A DNA stretch of 64,000 bases from Zhihengliuella salsuginis. Lineage in GTDB: Bacteria > Actinomycetota > Actinomycetes > Actinomycetales > Micrococcaceae. Each line of letters starts with the position of its first letter. The stretch's first letter is position 1. This document shows positions 43,179 through 52,451 of this stretch, in pieces. Under the pieces are notes generated by a model that was not told where the DNA came from, ran no database searches, and saw nothing but the letters and a program-made list of their open reading frames with translations. The stretch is from NCBI RefSeq assembly GCF_014651715.1, contig NZ_BMXK01000001.1:248001-312000 (forward strand). Reading direction: 5' to 3'. The position numbers were made by a program, and so were the translations under genes.

Positions 43179-44204
43179 TCAGCCGGCGGCGAGCTCGGGG
43201 TAGTGCTTGGCCGCGGTCTCCGGGTGCGCGCGCAGGAAGCCCTTGAGGACGTTGGCCCCGTACGAGGAGAGCATCGGGTTCGCCGGGTCGTCGGAGACGC
43301 CCCGGGCGTCGGCGGCCAGCTCCGCCGGCAGGTCCACCTCGTCGATGACCGCGTCCAGGCGCGGGGACCAGAAGAAGGGGACCGAGTAGCGGTCGACGCC
43401 GGGCGGCGGCGCGGTGACGCGGTGGATGGTCGCCATCAGGTAGCCGTTCGTAGCGACCTCGAGCATCTCGCCCAGGTTCACCACGAGCGCTCCCTCGATC
43501 GGCTCGACCGTGATCCACTCGTCCTGGCCGTACGGCTGGACCTCGAGTCCGCCGATCGCGTCCTGCAGCAGCATGGTGACGAATCCGTAGTCGGCGTGCG
43601 CTCCCACGCCCTGGGTGCCGGCCTCGGGGACCTGCCCGCCCACGTAGTGCACGAGCTTGCCCATCCAGGCAGGGGTGCCGGCGAACGGCTCGTCGAAGTA
43701 GTCCTCGGGCAGGCCGAGGGCCACCCCGATCGCGGAGAGCAGCTCGGCGCCGACACGGCTCATCAGGTCCGACCACTCCATGGCCGCGCGCTCCAGCTGC
43801 GGGAACGACTCCGGCCACTGGTTCGGACCCTGGAGCTTCATGAAGGACCGGCCTTCGGCGGCGGAGCCGACGGCGGTGCGCTCGGGTCCGTAGTCGATCT
43901 GCTCCCGGGAGTCCGCCCGGCCCTGCGTCATCTCCTTGCCCAGGCGGGTGTAGCCGCGGAACTGGGCGGAGTTGCGGTTGTCGAGCTCGAGGCGCTGTTC
44001 GAGCGGCAGCCGGAAGAACCGGGCGACCGTGTCGAGGAGCTCGGCGGCCTGGCCGTCGCGGGCGCCGTACCCGGTGATCTGGAAGAATCCCACGTGGTGC
44101 GCGGCGTCGCGCAGGGCGTCGATGAAGTCCGGGTTGAAGCGGCCGTCCGCTGTCCGGGCGGCGGAGAGGTCGAGGACCGGGACGGACGTGCGAACTGTTG
44201 TCAT
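43179..44204 (-). CDS. Isopenicillin-N-synthase-like 2OG-Fe(II) oxygenase
   Basis: The ~341-residue protein has the DIOX_N region (SVPVLDLSAARTADGRF) and the 2OG-FeII_Oxy core with H-x-D in VGAHADYGFVTML, the distal His in MATIHRV and the R-x-S cosubstrate motif RYSVPFFW. Such enzymes hydroxylate or desaturate small molecules; the substrate is unknown. The start is ATG at 44204 (GTG 44213 possible). Confidence 0.85.
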   Translation of the reverse strand: MTTVRTSVPVLDLSAARTADGRFNPDFIDALRDAAHHVGFFQITGYGARDGQAAELLDTVARFFRLPLEQRLELDNRNSAQFRGYTRLGKEMTQGRADSREQIDYGPERTAVGSAAEGRSFMKLQGPNQWPESFPQLERAAMEWSDLMSRVGAELLSAIGVALGLPEDYFDEPFAGTPAWMGKLVHYVGGQVPEAGTQGVGAHADYGFVTMLLQDAIGGLEVQPYGQDEWITVEPIEGALVVNLGEMLEVATNGYLMATIHRVTAPPPGVDRYSVPFFWSPRLDAVIDEVDLPAELAADARGVSDDPANPMLSSYGANVLKGFLRAHPETAAKHYPELAAG

Positions 44205-44469
44205 AAAAGACACGCTAAGACGGATTGTTTCGTCGCCGCGAACGAATGTGACGCTCGATTGACGGATGTTACCCCCGGTTTCGGCGGCCTTGACTCGAAT
44301 GCGTTATGGGGATTCGTGCGGCGGGGTGCGGGCCTGTGGCCCGCGACACGTCACGATTGCGGTCATCGTCTGGCGCTCGACCTAAACTGGCGCGCAGCGG
44401 CAGGCGCCTTGAAACGGCCTGCTGCGCGACGACGTCGTACGCCGCGGCTTGCGAGCGCTAGGGGAGTGA

Positions 44470-45105
44470 ATGAAGAGCGAGGACCCACACCGGTGGCAGG
44501 GTCAGCGGATCGTCACCGAGGACGAGCTGTTGGAACTGAAGGCCGAGACGAACGACCCGGAGCTGGTCGACAGCCCCGAGCACTTCCGTCGCCGGCTGTG
44601 GCACGGCATCGTCCTGACCTTCGTCCTGCTCCTCGTGGCCGCGGTGGGGGTCACCGCCTACCTCGTGCTCGCGCGCAAGATCGAGCTGCCGTTCCTGCCG
44701 ATGGGGCCCGAGGAGACGGTGGCCGCCGAGGACGACACGGCGTGCCCGGCCGGCGACTTCGCCTACCTCGACCCGGCCGAGGTGACGGTCGACGTCTACA
44801 ACGGCACCCTGCGGCCGGGGCTGGCCGGCGATGTGCGCGACGACCTGATGGCGCGCGGCTTCGTGGAGGGGCGCGTGGGCAACCAGCAGCTCAGCAACCG
44901 CGGAGCCGTGACGGCGCTGGTCGTCAGCGGCAGCGAGGGGCACGACGAGGCGCTCACCGTGCAGCGCCACTTCCCGGGGGCCGGGTACGCGTTCGAGCCG
45001 CGGCTCGGCGACGGGCACATCGTCGTCCTGCTCGGCGAGGGATACGAATCCCTCACACCCGACGGCGACCTCGTGCAGGAAGCCGGCCCGCTGACGTGCG
45101 ATTAG
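44470..45105 (+). CDS. Membrane-anchored LytR_C domain protein
   Basis: The 211-residue protein has one membrane helix (residues 45-68, IVLTFVLLLVAAVGVTAYLVL) with the N-terminus inside. It then has an external LytR_C-like domain: VTVDVYNGTLRPGLAGDVRDDL, GFVEGRVGN and HIVVLLGEGY. These domains usually follow LCP cell-wall ligases; here it stands alone. GGGGAG lies 4 nt before the ATG. The ~265-bp gap upstream contains no gene I can see. Confidence 0.85.
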   Translation: MKSEDPHRWQGQRIVTEDELLELKAETNDPELVDSPEHFRRRLWHGIVLTFVLLLVAAVGVTAYLVLARKIELPFLPMGPEETVAAEDDTACPAGDFAYLDPAEVTVDVYNGTLRPGLAGDVRDDLMARGFVEGRVGNQQLSNRGAVTALVVSGSEGHDEALTVQRHFPGAGYAFEPRLGDGHIVVLLGEGYESLTPDGDLVQEAGPLTCD

Positions 45106-45148
45106 AACGTTTCAGACCCTCGAATGCGTCGAGGTTGCGACATGATGA

Positions 45149-45171
45149 CGCCGGCGATGGCGTCGCCGGCG
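45149..45171 (+). terminator. Hairpin after the LytR_C gene
   Basis: CGCCGGCGA pairs perfectly with TCGCCGGCG around a 5-nt loop, 43 nt past the stop. No U-run. Confidence 0.5.
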
Positions 45172-45272
45172 CGCCCCGGCTCCCCCGCAGCCCCTAGTCG
45201 GAGCGAGACCGGCCGTCGAATGGCGAGGTGGAGCCATTCTCAGGGCGGCAAAACATCGGTAGCATTGCCGCC

Positions 45273-46709
45273 ATGTCTGACGCATTAGTTTCGAGCCCTA
45301 ACAAAACGCCGAAGAAGGTGATCGGCGTCGCGATCGCGGCCGCCATCGGCGGTTTCCTCTTCGGCTTCGACAGTTCCGTGATCAACGGTGCCGTCGATGC
45401 CATCGAGGGCGAATTCGCCCTCAGTCCCGTCCTGTTGGGCTTCGCCGTGTCCTGCGCGCTGCTCGGCGCGATGACCGGCGCCTGGATCGCCGGCCCGTTC
45501 GCCGACCGCCAGGGCCGCGTGCGCGCGATGGTCCTCGCCTCCATCCTCTTCGCTGTCTCCGCGGTCGGCTCCGGCTTCGCTTTCGGCGTGACCGACCTGA
45601 TCATCTGGCGCTTCATCGGCGGTGTCGGCGTCGGCATGGCCTCCGTGCTCGCCCCCGCCTACATCGCCGAGGTCTCGCCGGCGCACAGCCGTGGCCGCCT
45701 GGCATCGCTCCAGCAGCTGGCCATCGTGACGGGCATCTTCGCGGCGCTGCTCAGCGACACCGTGATCGCCAACGCCGCCGGCGGCGCCTCCGAGGCCAGC
45801 TGGTTCGGCCTCGAGGCCTGGCGCTGGATGTTCCTCGCCGAGACCGTCCCCGCCGTCGTCTACGGCATCCTCGCGCTCCGCCTGCCCGAGTCCCCGCGCT
45901 ACCTCGTCGCCAAGAGCGACTACGCGAAGGCCGGCAAGGCGCTCGTGGAGGTCGTCGGCATCCAGACCCAGGAGGGCGTCGACAAGAAGATCGCCGAGAT
46001 CAAGGAGACCATCAACGTCGAGACCAAGCAGGGCCTCCACACTCTCGTGGGCGGCCGCCGGTGGCTGCTGCCGGTCGTCTGGGTCGGCATTCTGCTCTCG
46101 GTGTTCCAGCAGTTCGTGGGCATCAACGTGATCTTCTACTACTCCACGACCCTGTGGCAGTCGGTGGGCTTCGCGGAGGACGATTCCTTCACGATCTCCG
46201 TGGGCACGTCCATCCTCAACATCGTCGTCACGATCATCGCGATCCTGCTGGTCGACAAGATCGGCCGGAAGCCGCTGCTGCTGATGGGATCCGCCGGCAT
46301 GGCGGTCGGCCTGCTGGCCATGGCCATCACCTTCGCGCAGGCCATCGTCACGCCGGCCGCGGAGCCCGGCGGCGACCCGGTCGTGAGCCTGCCGGACGGC
46401 TGGGGCGTCGTCGCGCTGATCGCGGCCAACCTCTTCGTCATCGCGTTCGGCATGTCCTGGGGCCCCGTCGTCTGGGTCCTGCTCGGCGAGATGTTCCCGA
46501 ACCGCATGCGCGCGGTCGCCCTGTCGGTCGCCGCGGCCGCCCAGTGGCTGGCGAACTTCCTCATCACGACGTCGTTCCCGCCGCTCGCCGATGTCAGCCT
46601 GGTTCTGGCGTACGGCATCTACGCGGGCTTCGCCGTCTTGTCCTTCCTCTTCGTCTGGCGCTTCGTCGAGGAGACCAAGGGCAGGGAACTGGAATCCATG
46701 CACGCCTAG
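45273..46709 (+). CDS. Sugar porter family MFS transporter
   Basis: The ~478-residue protein has 12 helices and sugar-porter motifs: GGFLFGFDSSVINGA near residue 27, RFIGGVGVGMASVLAPAYIAE, PESPRYLV, QQFVGINVIFYYSTTLWQ and FVEETKGRELE. It would be a proton symporter for a hexose, pentose or inositol. The start is ATG at 45273; TAGCAT (45260-45265) lies 7 nt upstream and no ribosome site is present, suggesting a leaderless mRNA. Confidence 0.92.
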   Translation: MSDALVSSPNKTPKKVIGVAIAAAIGGFLFGFDSSVINGAVDAIEGEFALSPVLLGFAVSCALLGAMTGAWIAGPFADRQGRVRAMVLASILFAVSAVGSGFAFGVTDLIIWRFIGGVGVGMASVLAPAYIAEVSPAHSRGRLASLQQLAIVTGIFAALLSDTVIANAAGGASEASWFGLEAWRWMFLAETVPAVVYGILALRLPESPRYLVAKSDYAKAGKALVEVVGIQTQEGVDKKIAEIKETINVETKQGLHTLVGGRRWLLPVVWVGILLSVFQQFVGINVIFYYSTTLWQSVGFAEDDSFTISVGTSILNIVVTIIAILLVDKIGRKPLLLMGSAGMAVGLLAMAITFAQAIVTPAAEPGGDPVVSLPDGWGVVALIAANLFVIAFGMSWGPVVWVLLGEMFPNRMRAVALSVAAAAQWLANFLITTSFPPLADVSLVLAYGIYAGFAVLSFLFVWRFVEETKGRELESMHA

Positions 46710-46720
46710 GCGGACAGGCG

Positions 46721-46759
46721 AAAGGCCGGTCGACGCAACTCGCGTCGGCCGGCCTTTTT
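46721..46759. terminator. Bidirectional terminator between MFS and DsbA-like genes
   Basis: AAAGGCCGGTCGACGC pairs with GCGTCGGCCGGCCTTTTT through a long stem. There is a T-run on the plus side and an A-run on the other, so it serves both convergent genes. Confidence 0.85.
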
Positions 46760-46774
46760 CGATTCCCGCCTCCG

Positions 46775-47506
46775 TCAGCTGCAGCCGTCGGGGCCGCACG
46801 CGGCCCCGTCCTCGCCGCCGCCGGCCTCGGCGCCGACCATGGTCAGCGGCGAGAGCTCGTCGTGGGCCCGGGTCAGGGCCTGGGCGAACACCTCGACCGG
46901 CTGCGCCCCGGAGACCCCGTACTTCATGTTCAGCACGAAGAACGGCACCCCCGTGACGCCGATCCGCTGGGCCGCCGCGACGTCCTGGCGGACGGACTCG
47001 GCGTGCTCGTCGGAATCGAGGACGCGGACGACGTCGTCGCGCGCCACGCCGGCGCGTGTCGCCAGGTCGACGAGCACCTCGCGCTCGCCGATGTCCCGCC
47101 CGTGCTCGAAGTGCGCGGAGAGCAGCGCCTCCTTCAGCTCGCCGGCACGGCCGTGCTCGGCCGCCAGGTGCAGGACTCGGTGCGCGGTGAACGAGTTGGC
47201 GACCTTGAGGGAGTCGAAGTCGTAGTGCAGCCCCTCGGCGGCGGCCTGGCCGGCAACGTGCTCGAACATCTGCGCGACCTGCTCGCGGGCCATGCCCTTG
47301 CGTTCGGCCAGGTAGTCCAGCTCGGTGCCTTCGTAGTGCGCGGGCAGATTCGGGTCCAGCTGGTAGCTGTGCCAGGTGATGTCGACCCGGTCCTTGAAGG
47401 GGAGCGAGTCGAGCGCGGATTCGAAGCGGCGCTTGCCGATGTAGCACCACGGGCAGGCGATGTCGCTCCAGATGTCGACGGAGAGGCGGTCGGGGGTTTC
47501 GGTCAT
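46775..47506 (-). CDS. DsbA-family oxidoreductase (FrnE-like)
   Basis: The 243-residue thioredoxin-fold protein has the CPWC active site in WSDIACPWCYIGKRRF (residues 14-29), the cis-Pro loop GVTGVPFFVLN and the helical insert of the FrnE group. There is no signal peptide, so it is cytoplasmic. The tail ends in CGPDGC, a second Cys pair that may bind metal or relay disulfides. Probably thiol-disulfide or polyketide-type isomerase chemistry; the substrate is unknown. Confidence 0.88.
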   Translation of the reverse strand: MTETPDRLSVDIWSDIACPWCYIGKRRFESALDSLPFKDRVDITWHSYQLDPNLPAHYEGTELDYLAERKGMAREQVAQMFEHVAGQAAAEGLHYDFDSLKVANSFTAHRVLHLAAEHGRAGELKEALLSAHFEHGRDIGEREVLVDLATRAGVARDDVVRVLDSDEHAESVRQDVAAAQRIGVTGVPFFVLNMKYGVSGAQPVEVFAQALTRAHDELSPLTMVGAEAGGGEDGAACGPDGCS

Positions 47507-47828
47507 GACGTCTACAACCCGCGGGGGTGGCGGCGCATTCCCCGCTGTCCTGGAGGTGAACTCCAGATGAACGGAGAATCCGACCCGTACACATGGTGTC
47601 GTGCGGTTCCGGGAGCCGGCCCGCGGTTCTTCCCCGGTGGGCGGAGAACCGGTCCGTGATCAGGCCTTGCTTGGATGCGCAAGGAAGCGAAAAGTAGCGT
47701 CAATGTCTTGCTGTGCGGCCTATATTTCCAATAGGGTGCAAAACGCAGGGACGATCATCACTCGCAGGCCCGCACGCACAGGTGGCCACCGACTGTGCCG
47801 CGAGACGACACGGAAAGAGACAGTGCCG

Positions 47829-50000
47829 ATGCACGCCTCACGCAATACCTGGAAGCGCGCCAGCGCCGCCTGTGCCGCCACCGCGCTCGTCCTCGGGGCC
47901 GCCTTCACGGCTGCCCCGGCAGGGGCGGTCGTGCTCGAAGACTCGAAGGGGGTCTCGGCTCCCTCCGATCACGACCCGGGTGTCACCCCGGAGCTGGTGC
48001 AGATCTCCCCGGAGGCCGGCGACGGCGCCGCGCTGCCGGATCCCGAGGGGCTCGAGGACGCGGTCGAGCGGGACCTGGGCAAGTCGCTGGACGCCTTCCT
48101 GGCGGCCGGCGACCTCGTCAAGGTGGCGTCGACGCTCAAGGCCCAGCTCGCCGAACAGGACCTGACGGCGGCGATCGTCGTCGAGGGCGGGGGGCTGCTG
48201 GCGTTGACCGGAGCAGACCAGGTCGAGGCGGTCGAGGTCGCCTTGGCGGAGACGACTGCCGATCTCGACGTCGTCGTCGAAGTGAAGAGCGCCGAGCAGG
48301 CCGCTGACGCCGCGGGGGCCGAACCGGAGCCGGTCGAGACCGAATCCGCCGACGCCGAGCCGAGCGACGCCGAAACCGCTGAGGACGACGCGGCCGAGGT
48401 CGACGCCGAGGCTGCGGAGGCGGCTCAACAGGCCTCCGCCGCGGACTCCGTCGAGTCGCTGCTCGCCGCGTACACCGCCGATTTCGGCCTCGAGAACCTC
48501 CAGTCCGTCACGACCGACGGCAGCCGGTTCGTGATTCGAACCGGCGACGACGCGTCCGGTCCCGCCGAGATGTCGGCGAAAGAAACGGACGGCTCGGAGG
48601 GCCCCTCCCTCCAGGACTTCGTCGAGCAGTACACGAACGTGGCGACCGAGACCGCGACCGGTCCGGCCGAACCGTTCGCCGCCGACGACCTCGTCGGCGG
48701 CATGCCCTACGGCTGGTCCTCCGACGGCGGCACGACGTGGGACGTCTGCTCGACCGGCTTCACCGGATTCGACGCCGACGGCAACGACGCGGTCGTCTCC
48801 GCGGGACACTGCACGCAGGACGGCGACATCGTCGGTCCGCTGCAGCTGCTCGACCAGCAGGGCGAGCCCGACACCCTCCAGGACGTTGCGCAGGAGCTCG
48901 GCAGCTTCGGCTTCTCCCAGTTCGGCGGGACCGGCAACACCCCGTCCTCCCAGCCGGAGCCGGACAACGTGGGCACCGACATCTCGGTGATCGACGACAT
49001 CAACCCGCAGCTGAACCCGCTCCCGATGGTCTCGGACTGGATGACCGCCCCGGACATCACCGAAGCCGGGCCCAGCGTCACCGACGTCGCCGAGCCGGTG
49101 GTGGGAGCCGACGTCTGCAAATCCGGCCGGACCACGGGGTGGACCTGCGCGCAGGTCGACGAGACGGGGGTCTTCTTCGTCGGGGGCCACAACTACGTGG
49201 AGGACGAGAACGATGTCCGCGCCGTCGCGGGCTTCGTGTCGGAGGGCCTCGAATCCGCGCAGGGCGATTCGGGAGGATCGATGGTCTCCGGCAGTGTCGC
49301 CATCGGCGTGCTCAGCGCTGGAAGCGATGGCACGACGTTCGGAACGGGCCTCGTCGACGCACTGGGCTACACGGACGGCTACACGGTGCGCATCCACCTC
49401 GAGGCGCCGGAGATCACCTCCGTCGACGACGCAGGCGACGTGGAGTCGGGCGGGGACATCTCGGGTGTCGTCGACGGCGCGGCGTCCGGAACCGAGATCG
49501 TTCTCCGTTCCACGGGTCAGGCTCCGGTTGCGTACCCCGTGGGAGACGACGGGACGTTCACCTTCCCGGCCCCCGACGAGGAGGGCGCCTACCGCTTCTC
49601 CGTGCAGGCGCGCAACGGATTCAGCACCTCGGCGATGACCGCGCACTCCGTGGTCGTCGTGCCGGCGCCGGCCACGCCGACGCCGACGCCGACGCCGACG
49701 GACGAGCCCTCCGTGACGCCGACCCCGACGCAGACGCCGACCTCGTCGCCGAGCCCGACGGATGAGCCGACGGAGTCCGCACTGCCGACCGAGAAGCCGG
49801 CGGCGTCCCCGACGCCGTCCGACGACCCGGGCACCGCGGCTCCCGCGCCGGAGCCGACCGAAGACGACGACGCCGGAGCAGGACGACTGCCCGACACCGG
49901 TGCCTCGAACGGACTCAAGGCGGCCGCATCGGTCGGCGCCTCGATGGCCGTCGTCGGCGCGCTGCTGCTGTTGCTGCGCCGCCCGGCGCGACGTCACTGA
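47829..50000 (+). CDS. Secreted S1-family serine protease with prodomain, Ig-like domain and LPxTG anchor
   Basis: The ~723-residue protein has a Sec signal (to about residue 36), an alpha-lytic-type propeptide region (residues ~70-155 and ~215-240) split by an acidic Ala/Glu/Asp linker, and a trypsin-like domain. Its triad is His in VVSAGHC (~327), Asp in VGTDISVID (~384) and Ser in QGDSGGSM (~480). An Ig-like domain follows (525-615), then a Pro/Thr-rich spacer, sortase motif LPDTGA (~690), a membrane helix and a basic tail. It should be anchored to the cell wall. The ~320-bp gap upstream holds no gene I can see. A lipoprotein related to the propeptide follows. Confidence 0.9.
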   Translation: MHASRNTWKRASAACAATALVLGAAFTAAPAGAVVLEDSKGVSAPSDHDPGVTPELVQISPEAGDGAALPDPEGLEDAVERDLGKSLDAFLAAGDLVKVASTLKAQLAEQDLTAAIVVEGGGLLALTGADQVEAVEVALAETTADLDVVVEVKSAEQAADAAGAEPEPVETESADAEPSDAETAEDDAAEVDAEAAEAAQQASAADSVESLLAAYTADFGLENLQSVTTDGSRFVIRTGDDASGPAEMSAKETDGSEGPSLQDFVEQYTNVATETATGPAEPFAADDLVGGMPYGWSSDGGTTWDVCSTGFTGFDADGNDAVVSAGHCTQDGDIVGPLQLLDQQGEPDTLQDVAQELGSFGFSQFGGTGNTPSSQPEPDNVGTDISVIDDINPQLNPLPMVSDWMTAPDITEAGPSVTDVAEPVVGADVCKSGRTTGWTCAQVDETGVFFVGGHNYVEDENDVRAVAGFVSEGLESAQGDSGGSMVSGSVAIGVLSAGSDGTTFGTGLVDALGYTDGYTVRIHLEAPEITSVDDAGDVESGGDISGVVDGAASGTEIVLRSTGQAPVAYPVGDDGTFTFPAPDEEGAYRFSVQARNGFSTSAMTAHSVVVVPAPATPTPTPTPTDEPSVTPTPTQTPTSSPSPTDEPTESALPTEKPAASPTPSDDPGTAAPAPEPTEDDDAGAGRLPDTGASNGLKAAASVGASMAVVGALLLLLRRPARRH

Positions 50001-50074
50001 CAACTGAATCCGCCGCCTCGGCGCCCGGCAGCTACGAGCCGTCGCACCCGGGACGCCAGCCGAGGAGGACGAGC

Positions 50075-50644
50075 ATGAGACGCTCCGCCGCCACCGGGGC
50101 CGTTGCCCTGGTGGCCGTGATCCTGACCGCGGCGGTGTCCGGGTGCGGCGGCTCCGCTGCTGCCGGCGAGAGCCCGCTTCATCTGCCGGCCGCCGACGTG
50201 CCGCCCGCAGAATCCGGGGAGGCAGGCATGGAGGAGTCGCACGAGCGCAGCGGCGAGCTCACCGTGTTGAGCAGCCGGATCACGGAGGCCGTCGGCGTCG
50301 AGGACTTCGGGCAGAGCTGGATCGAGGACGGCGCCCTGCACGTCGCCGTCACGACGGAGGCTGCCGCCGCGACCGCCACGGAGGCCGGCGCGATCGCGCA
50401 CGTCGTACGCTTCAGCGAGGCGGACCTCATGGAGGCGGCCCGCTCCGTCGTGGCGTGGACCGCCGCCCACCGGACGGCCACTGGAGGGCTCGGCAGGATC
50501 ACCCTCGATGCCCTGGGCGAACGGATCGTGGTGGGCGTCGACCCCGGGCGCAGGGACCAGGTCGCCACGGCGTTCGACGCGACCGTCGCCGGCGGCGTGG
50601 AGGTCGTCTTCGAAGCCACCGGCGGCCCGGCCGGCACCCGCTGA
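50075..50644 (+). CDS. Lipoprotein resembling a streptogrisin-type protease prodomain
   Basis: The 189-residue product has lipobox VSGC and a mature part that reads like the two-lobed propeptide of S1 (alpha-lytic/streptogrisin) proteases: SWIEDGALHVAVTTEAAA, then AHVVRFSEADL, then ITLDALGERIVVGVDPG. No catalytic domain is attached. It lies 74 nt downstream of the S1 protease gene in the same direction. Inference: a membrane-tethered inhibitor, foldase or relic propeptide acting on the neighbouring protease. The similarity is judged by eye. Confidence 0.6.
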   Translation: MRRSAATGAVALVAVILTAAVSGCGGSAAAGESPLHLPAADVPPAESGEAGMEESHERSGELTVLSSRITEAVGVEDFGQSWIEDGALHVAVTTEAAAATATEAGAIAHVVRFSEADLMEAARSVVAWTAAHRTATGGLGRITLDALGERIVVGVDPGRRDQVATAFDATVAGGVEVVFEATGGPAGTR

Positions 50645-50671
50645 GTCCCGTACTGCGCCGGACACACTGAT

Positions 50672-50714
50672 GGCGGCGGGTCCCCGGCTCTGCCAGAAGA
50701 GGGGACCCGCCGCC
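50672..50714. terminator. Bidirectional terminator between lipoprotein and aceB
   Basis: GGCGGCGGGTCCCC (50672-50685) pairs perfectly with GGGGACCCGCCGCC (50701-50714). It separates convergent genes. Confidence 0.75.
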
Positions 50715-50737
50715 ACGTTCGTGTCGTGCGGTGCGCG

Positions 50738-52375
50738 TCAGGCGTTCTGCCACTGCTGCTTGCGCGACCGGCACAGGTACTTGTTGTACGCGGGCAGGGT
50801 CAGGAAGTCCGGGAAGTCCTCCGCCAGGGCGGAGGCTTCGAAGATCTCCCGTGCCTCGCCGAAGCGGTCGCCCTCGAAGCGCTCGATGCGTGAGAACTCC
50901 TCCTCGGTCCGCTCCTCAACGTACTCCCGGGTGACAACGTCGCCGTCGTCGGTCACGGCACCCTGCTGGATCCACTGCCACAGCTGGGAGCGCGAGATCT
51001 CCGCCGTCGCGGCGTCCTCCATCAGGTTCTGCAGGGCCACGGCGCCGTTGCCGCGCAGCCAGGACTCGATGTAGCGGATGCCGATCTCGATGTTGCTGCG
51101 GACGCCGTGCTCCGTGATCAGGCCGGGAGTGCTGGCCACGTCCAGCAGGGCCACGTCGTCCGGGGTCACGTCCTCGCGCTGGCGGGACCCCTGGTTCGGC
51201 GCCGAGCCGAGCACGCCGTCGAACACCTCGCGGGCCACGGGCACCAGGTCCGGGTGCGCCACCCAGGAGCCGTCGAAGCCGTCGTTGGCCTCGCGGGTCT
51301 TGTCGGCGGTCACCTTCTCGAGGGCGACGGCGTTCGCCGCCTCGTCCCGGCGGTTCGGGATGAAGGCGGCCATGCCGCCGATGGCCAGCGCACCGCGGCG
51401 GTGGCAGGCCCGCACCAGCTGCTCGGTGTAGGCACGCATGAACGGGGCCGTCATCGTCACCATCGACCGGTCCGGGAGCACGAAGCGCGGGCCGCGCTCA
51501 CGGAAGTTCTTGATCACCGAGAAGATGTAGTCCCAGCGTCCGGCGTTCAGGCCGGCCGCGTGGTCGCGCAGCTCGTAGAGGATCTCCTCCATCTCGAACG
51601 CCGCCGTGATGGTCTCGATCAGCACGGTCGCGCGGATGGTGCCCTGCTCGATGCCGACGTAGTCCTGGGCGAACACGAACACGTCGTTCCAGAGGCGCGC
51701 CTCCTGGTGGCTCTCCAGCTTCGGCAGGTAGAAGTACGGGCCGCGGCCCAGCTCGATCAGCCGCTTGGCGTTGTGGAAGAAGTGCAGGCCGAAGTCCACC
51801 AGCGCACCCGCCAGCGGGGCGTCGTCGACCGACAGGTGCTTCTCCGGCAGGTGCCAGCCGCGCGGGCGGACCACGATCGTCGGCAGGTCCGTCAGCCGCT
51901 CGCCGGAGAGCTTGTACTCCTTGCCGGCCTCCGTGGTGAAGTCGATCTCGCGGTCGAGCACGCGGCGCAGGTTCAGCTGGCCCTTCATCATGTTCTTCCA
52001 CGTCGGCGTCGAGGAGTCCTCCATGTCGGCCAGCCAGACCTTGGCGCCCGAGTTCAGGGCGTTGATGGTCATCTTGCGGTCGGTCGGTCCGGTGATCTCG
52101 ACGCGGCGGTCCTCGAGGCCCGGGGCGATCGGGGCGACCTGCCAGGAGGCGTCCTCGCGGATGTGCTTCGTCTCGGGCAGGAACTTCGGGTCCCGGCCGC
52201 GGGAGATCGCGCGGCGGCGCTCCTCACGGGTCTGGAGCAGCTCCAGGCGCCGGCCGTCGAACCGGGTGTGCAGCTCCCTGAGGAAGTCGATGGCCTCCGG
52301 GGTCATGATGCGCTCCTGGTCGCACACCGGGGGGCCGGACAGGGTCATTCCGTTGATGGTGATGGGGGAGTTCAT
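50738..52375 (-). CDS. aceB: Malate synthase A
   Basis: AceB condenses glyoxylate with acetyl-CoA to malate, the second glyoxylate-shunt step. The 545-residue protein is the A isoform by length and motifs: WLADMEDSSTPTWKN, VVRPRGWHLPEKH, FYLPKLESHQEARLW, ATVLIETITAAFEMEEIL, RWDYIFSVIKNF, GGMAAFIPNR and DGSWVAHPDLVP. The C-terminus (KQQWQNA) is not a strict peroxisome-type tail, as expected. It lies 76 nt after aceA on the same strand. Confidence 0.96.
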   Translation of the reverse strand: MNSPITINGMTLSGPPVCDQERIMTPEAIDFLRELHTRFDGRRLELLQTREERRRAISRGRDPKFLPETKHIREDASWQVAPIAPGLEDRRVEITGPTDRKMTINALNSGAKVWLADMEDSSTPTWKNMMKGQLNLRRVLDREIDFTTEAGKEYKLSGERLTDLPTIVVRPRGWHLPEKHLSVDDAPLAGALVDFGLHFFHNAKRLIELGRGPYFYLPKLESHQEARLWNDVFVFAQDYVGIEQGTIRATVLIETITAAFEMEEILYELRDHAAGLNAGRWDYIFSVIKNFRERGPRFVLPDRSMVTMTAPFMRAYTEQLVRACHRRGALAIGGMAAFIPNRRDEAANAVALEKVTADKTREANDGFDGSWVAHPDLVPVAREVFDGVLGSAPNQGSRQREDVTPDDVALLDVASTPGLITEHGVRSNIEIGIRYIESWLRGNGAVALQNLMEDAATAEISRSQLWQWIQQGAVTDDGDVVTREYVEERTEEEFSRIERFEGDRFGEAREIFEASALAEDFPDFLTLPAYNKYLCRSRKQQWQNA

Positions 52376-52406
52376 GATGAAAGTCCTTTGAAAGAAACGG
52401 GGGAGA

Positions 52407-52437
52407 CGACGGCGGCGGCCGCGGCGCCGCCGTCGTG
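52407..52437 (-). terminator. Intercistronic hairpin between aceA and aceB
   Basis: ACGACGGCGGC (52407-52417) pairs perfectly with GCCGCCGTCGT (52427-52437). It may partially terminate or process the aceA-aceB transcript. Confidence 0.6.
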
Positions 52438-52451
52438 CTCGGGGAGAAAGA

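Noticed and set aside
47600-47828. N-terminal extension of the S1 protease
   Set aside because: The upstream frame lacks a start with a ribosome site and would place the signal peptide internally.
49660-49760. CRISPR-like or satellite repeat (ACGCCGACG units)
   Set aside because: These triplet-phased repeats encode the Pro/Thr cell-wall spacer of the S1 protease; there are no spacers or direct repeats of CRISPR length.
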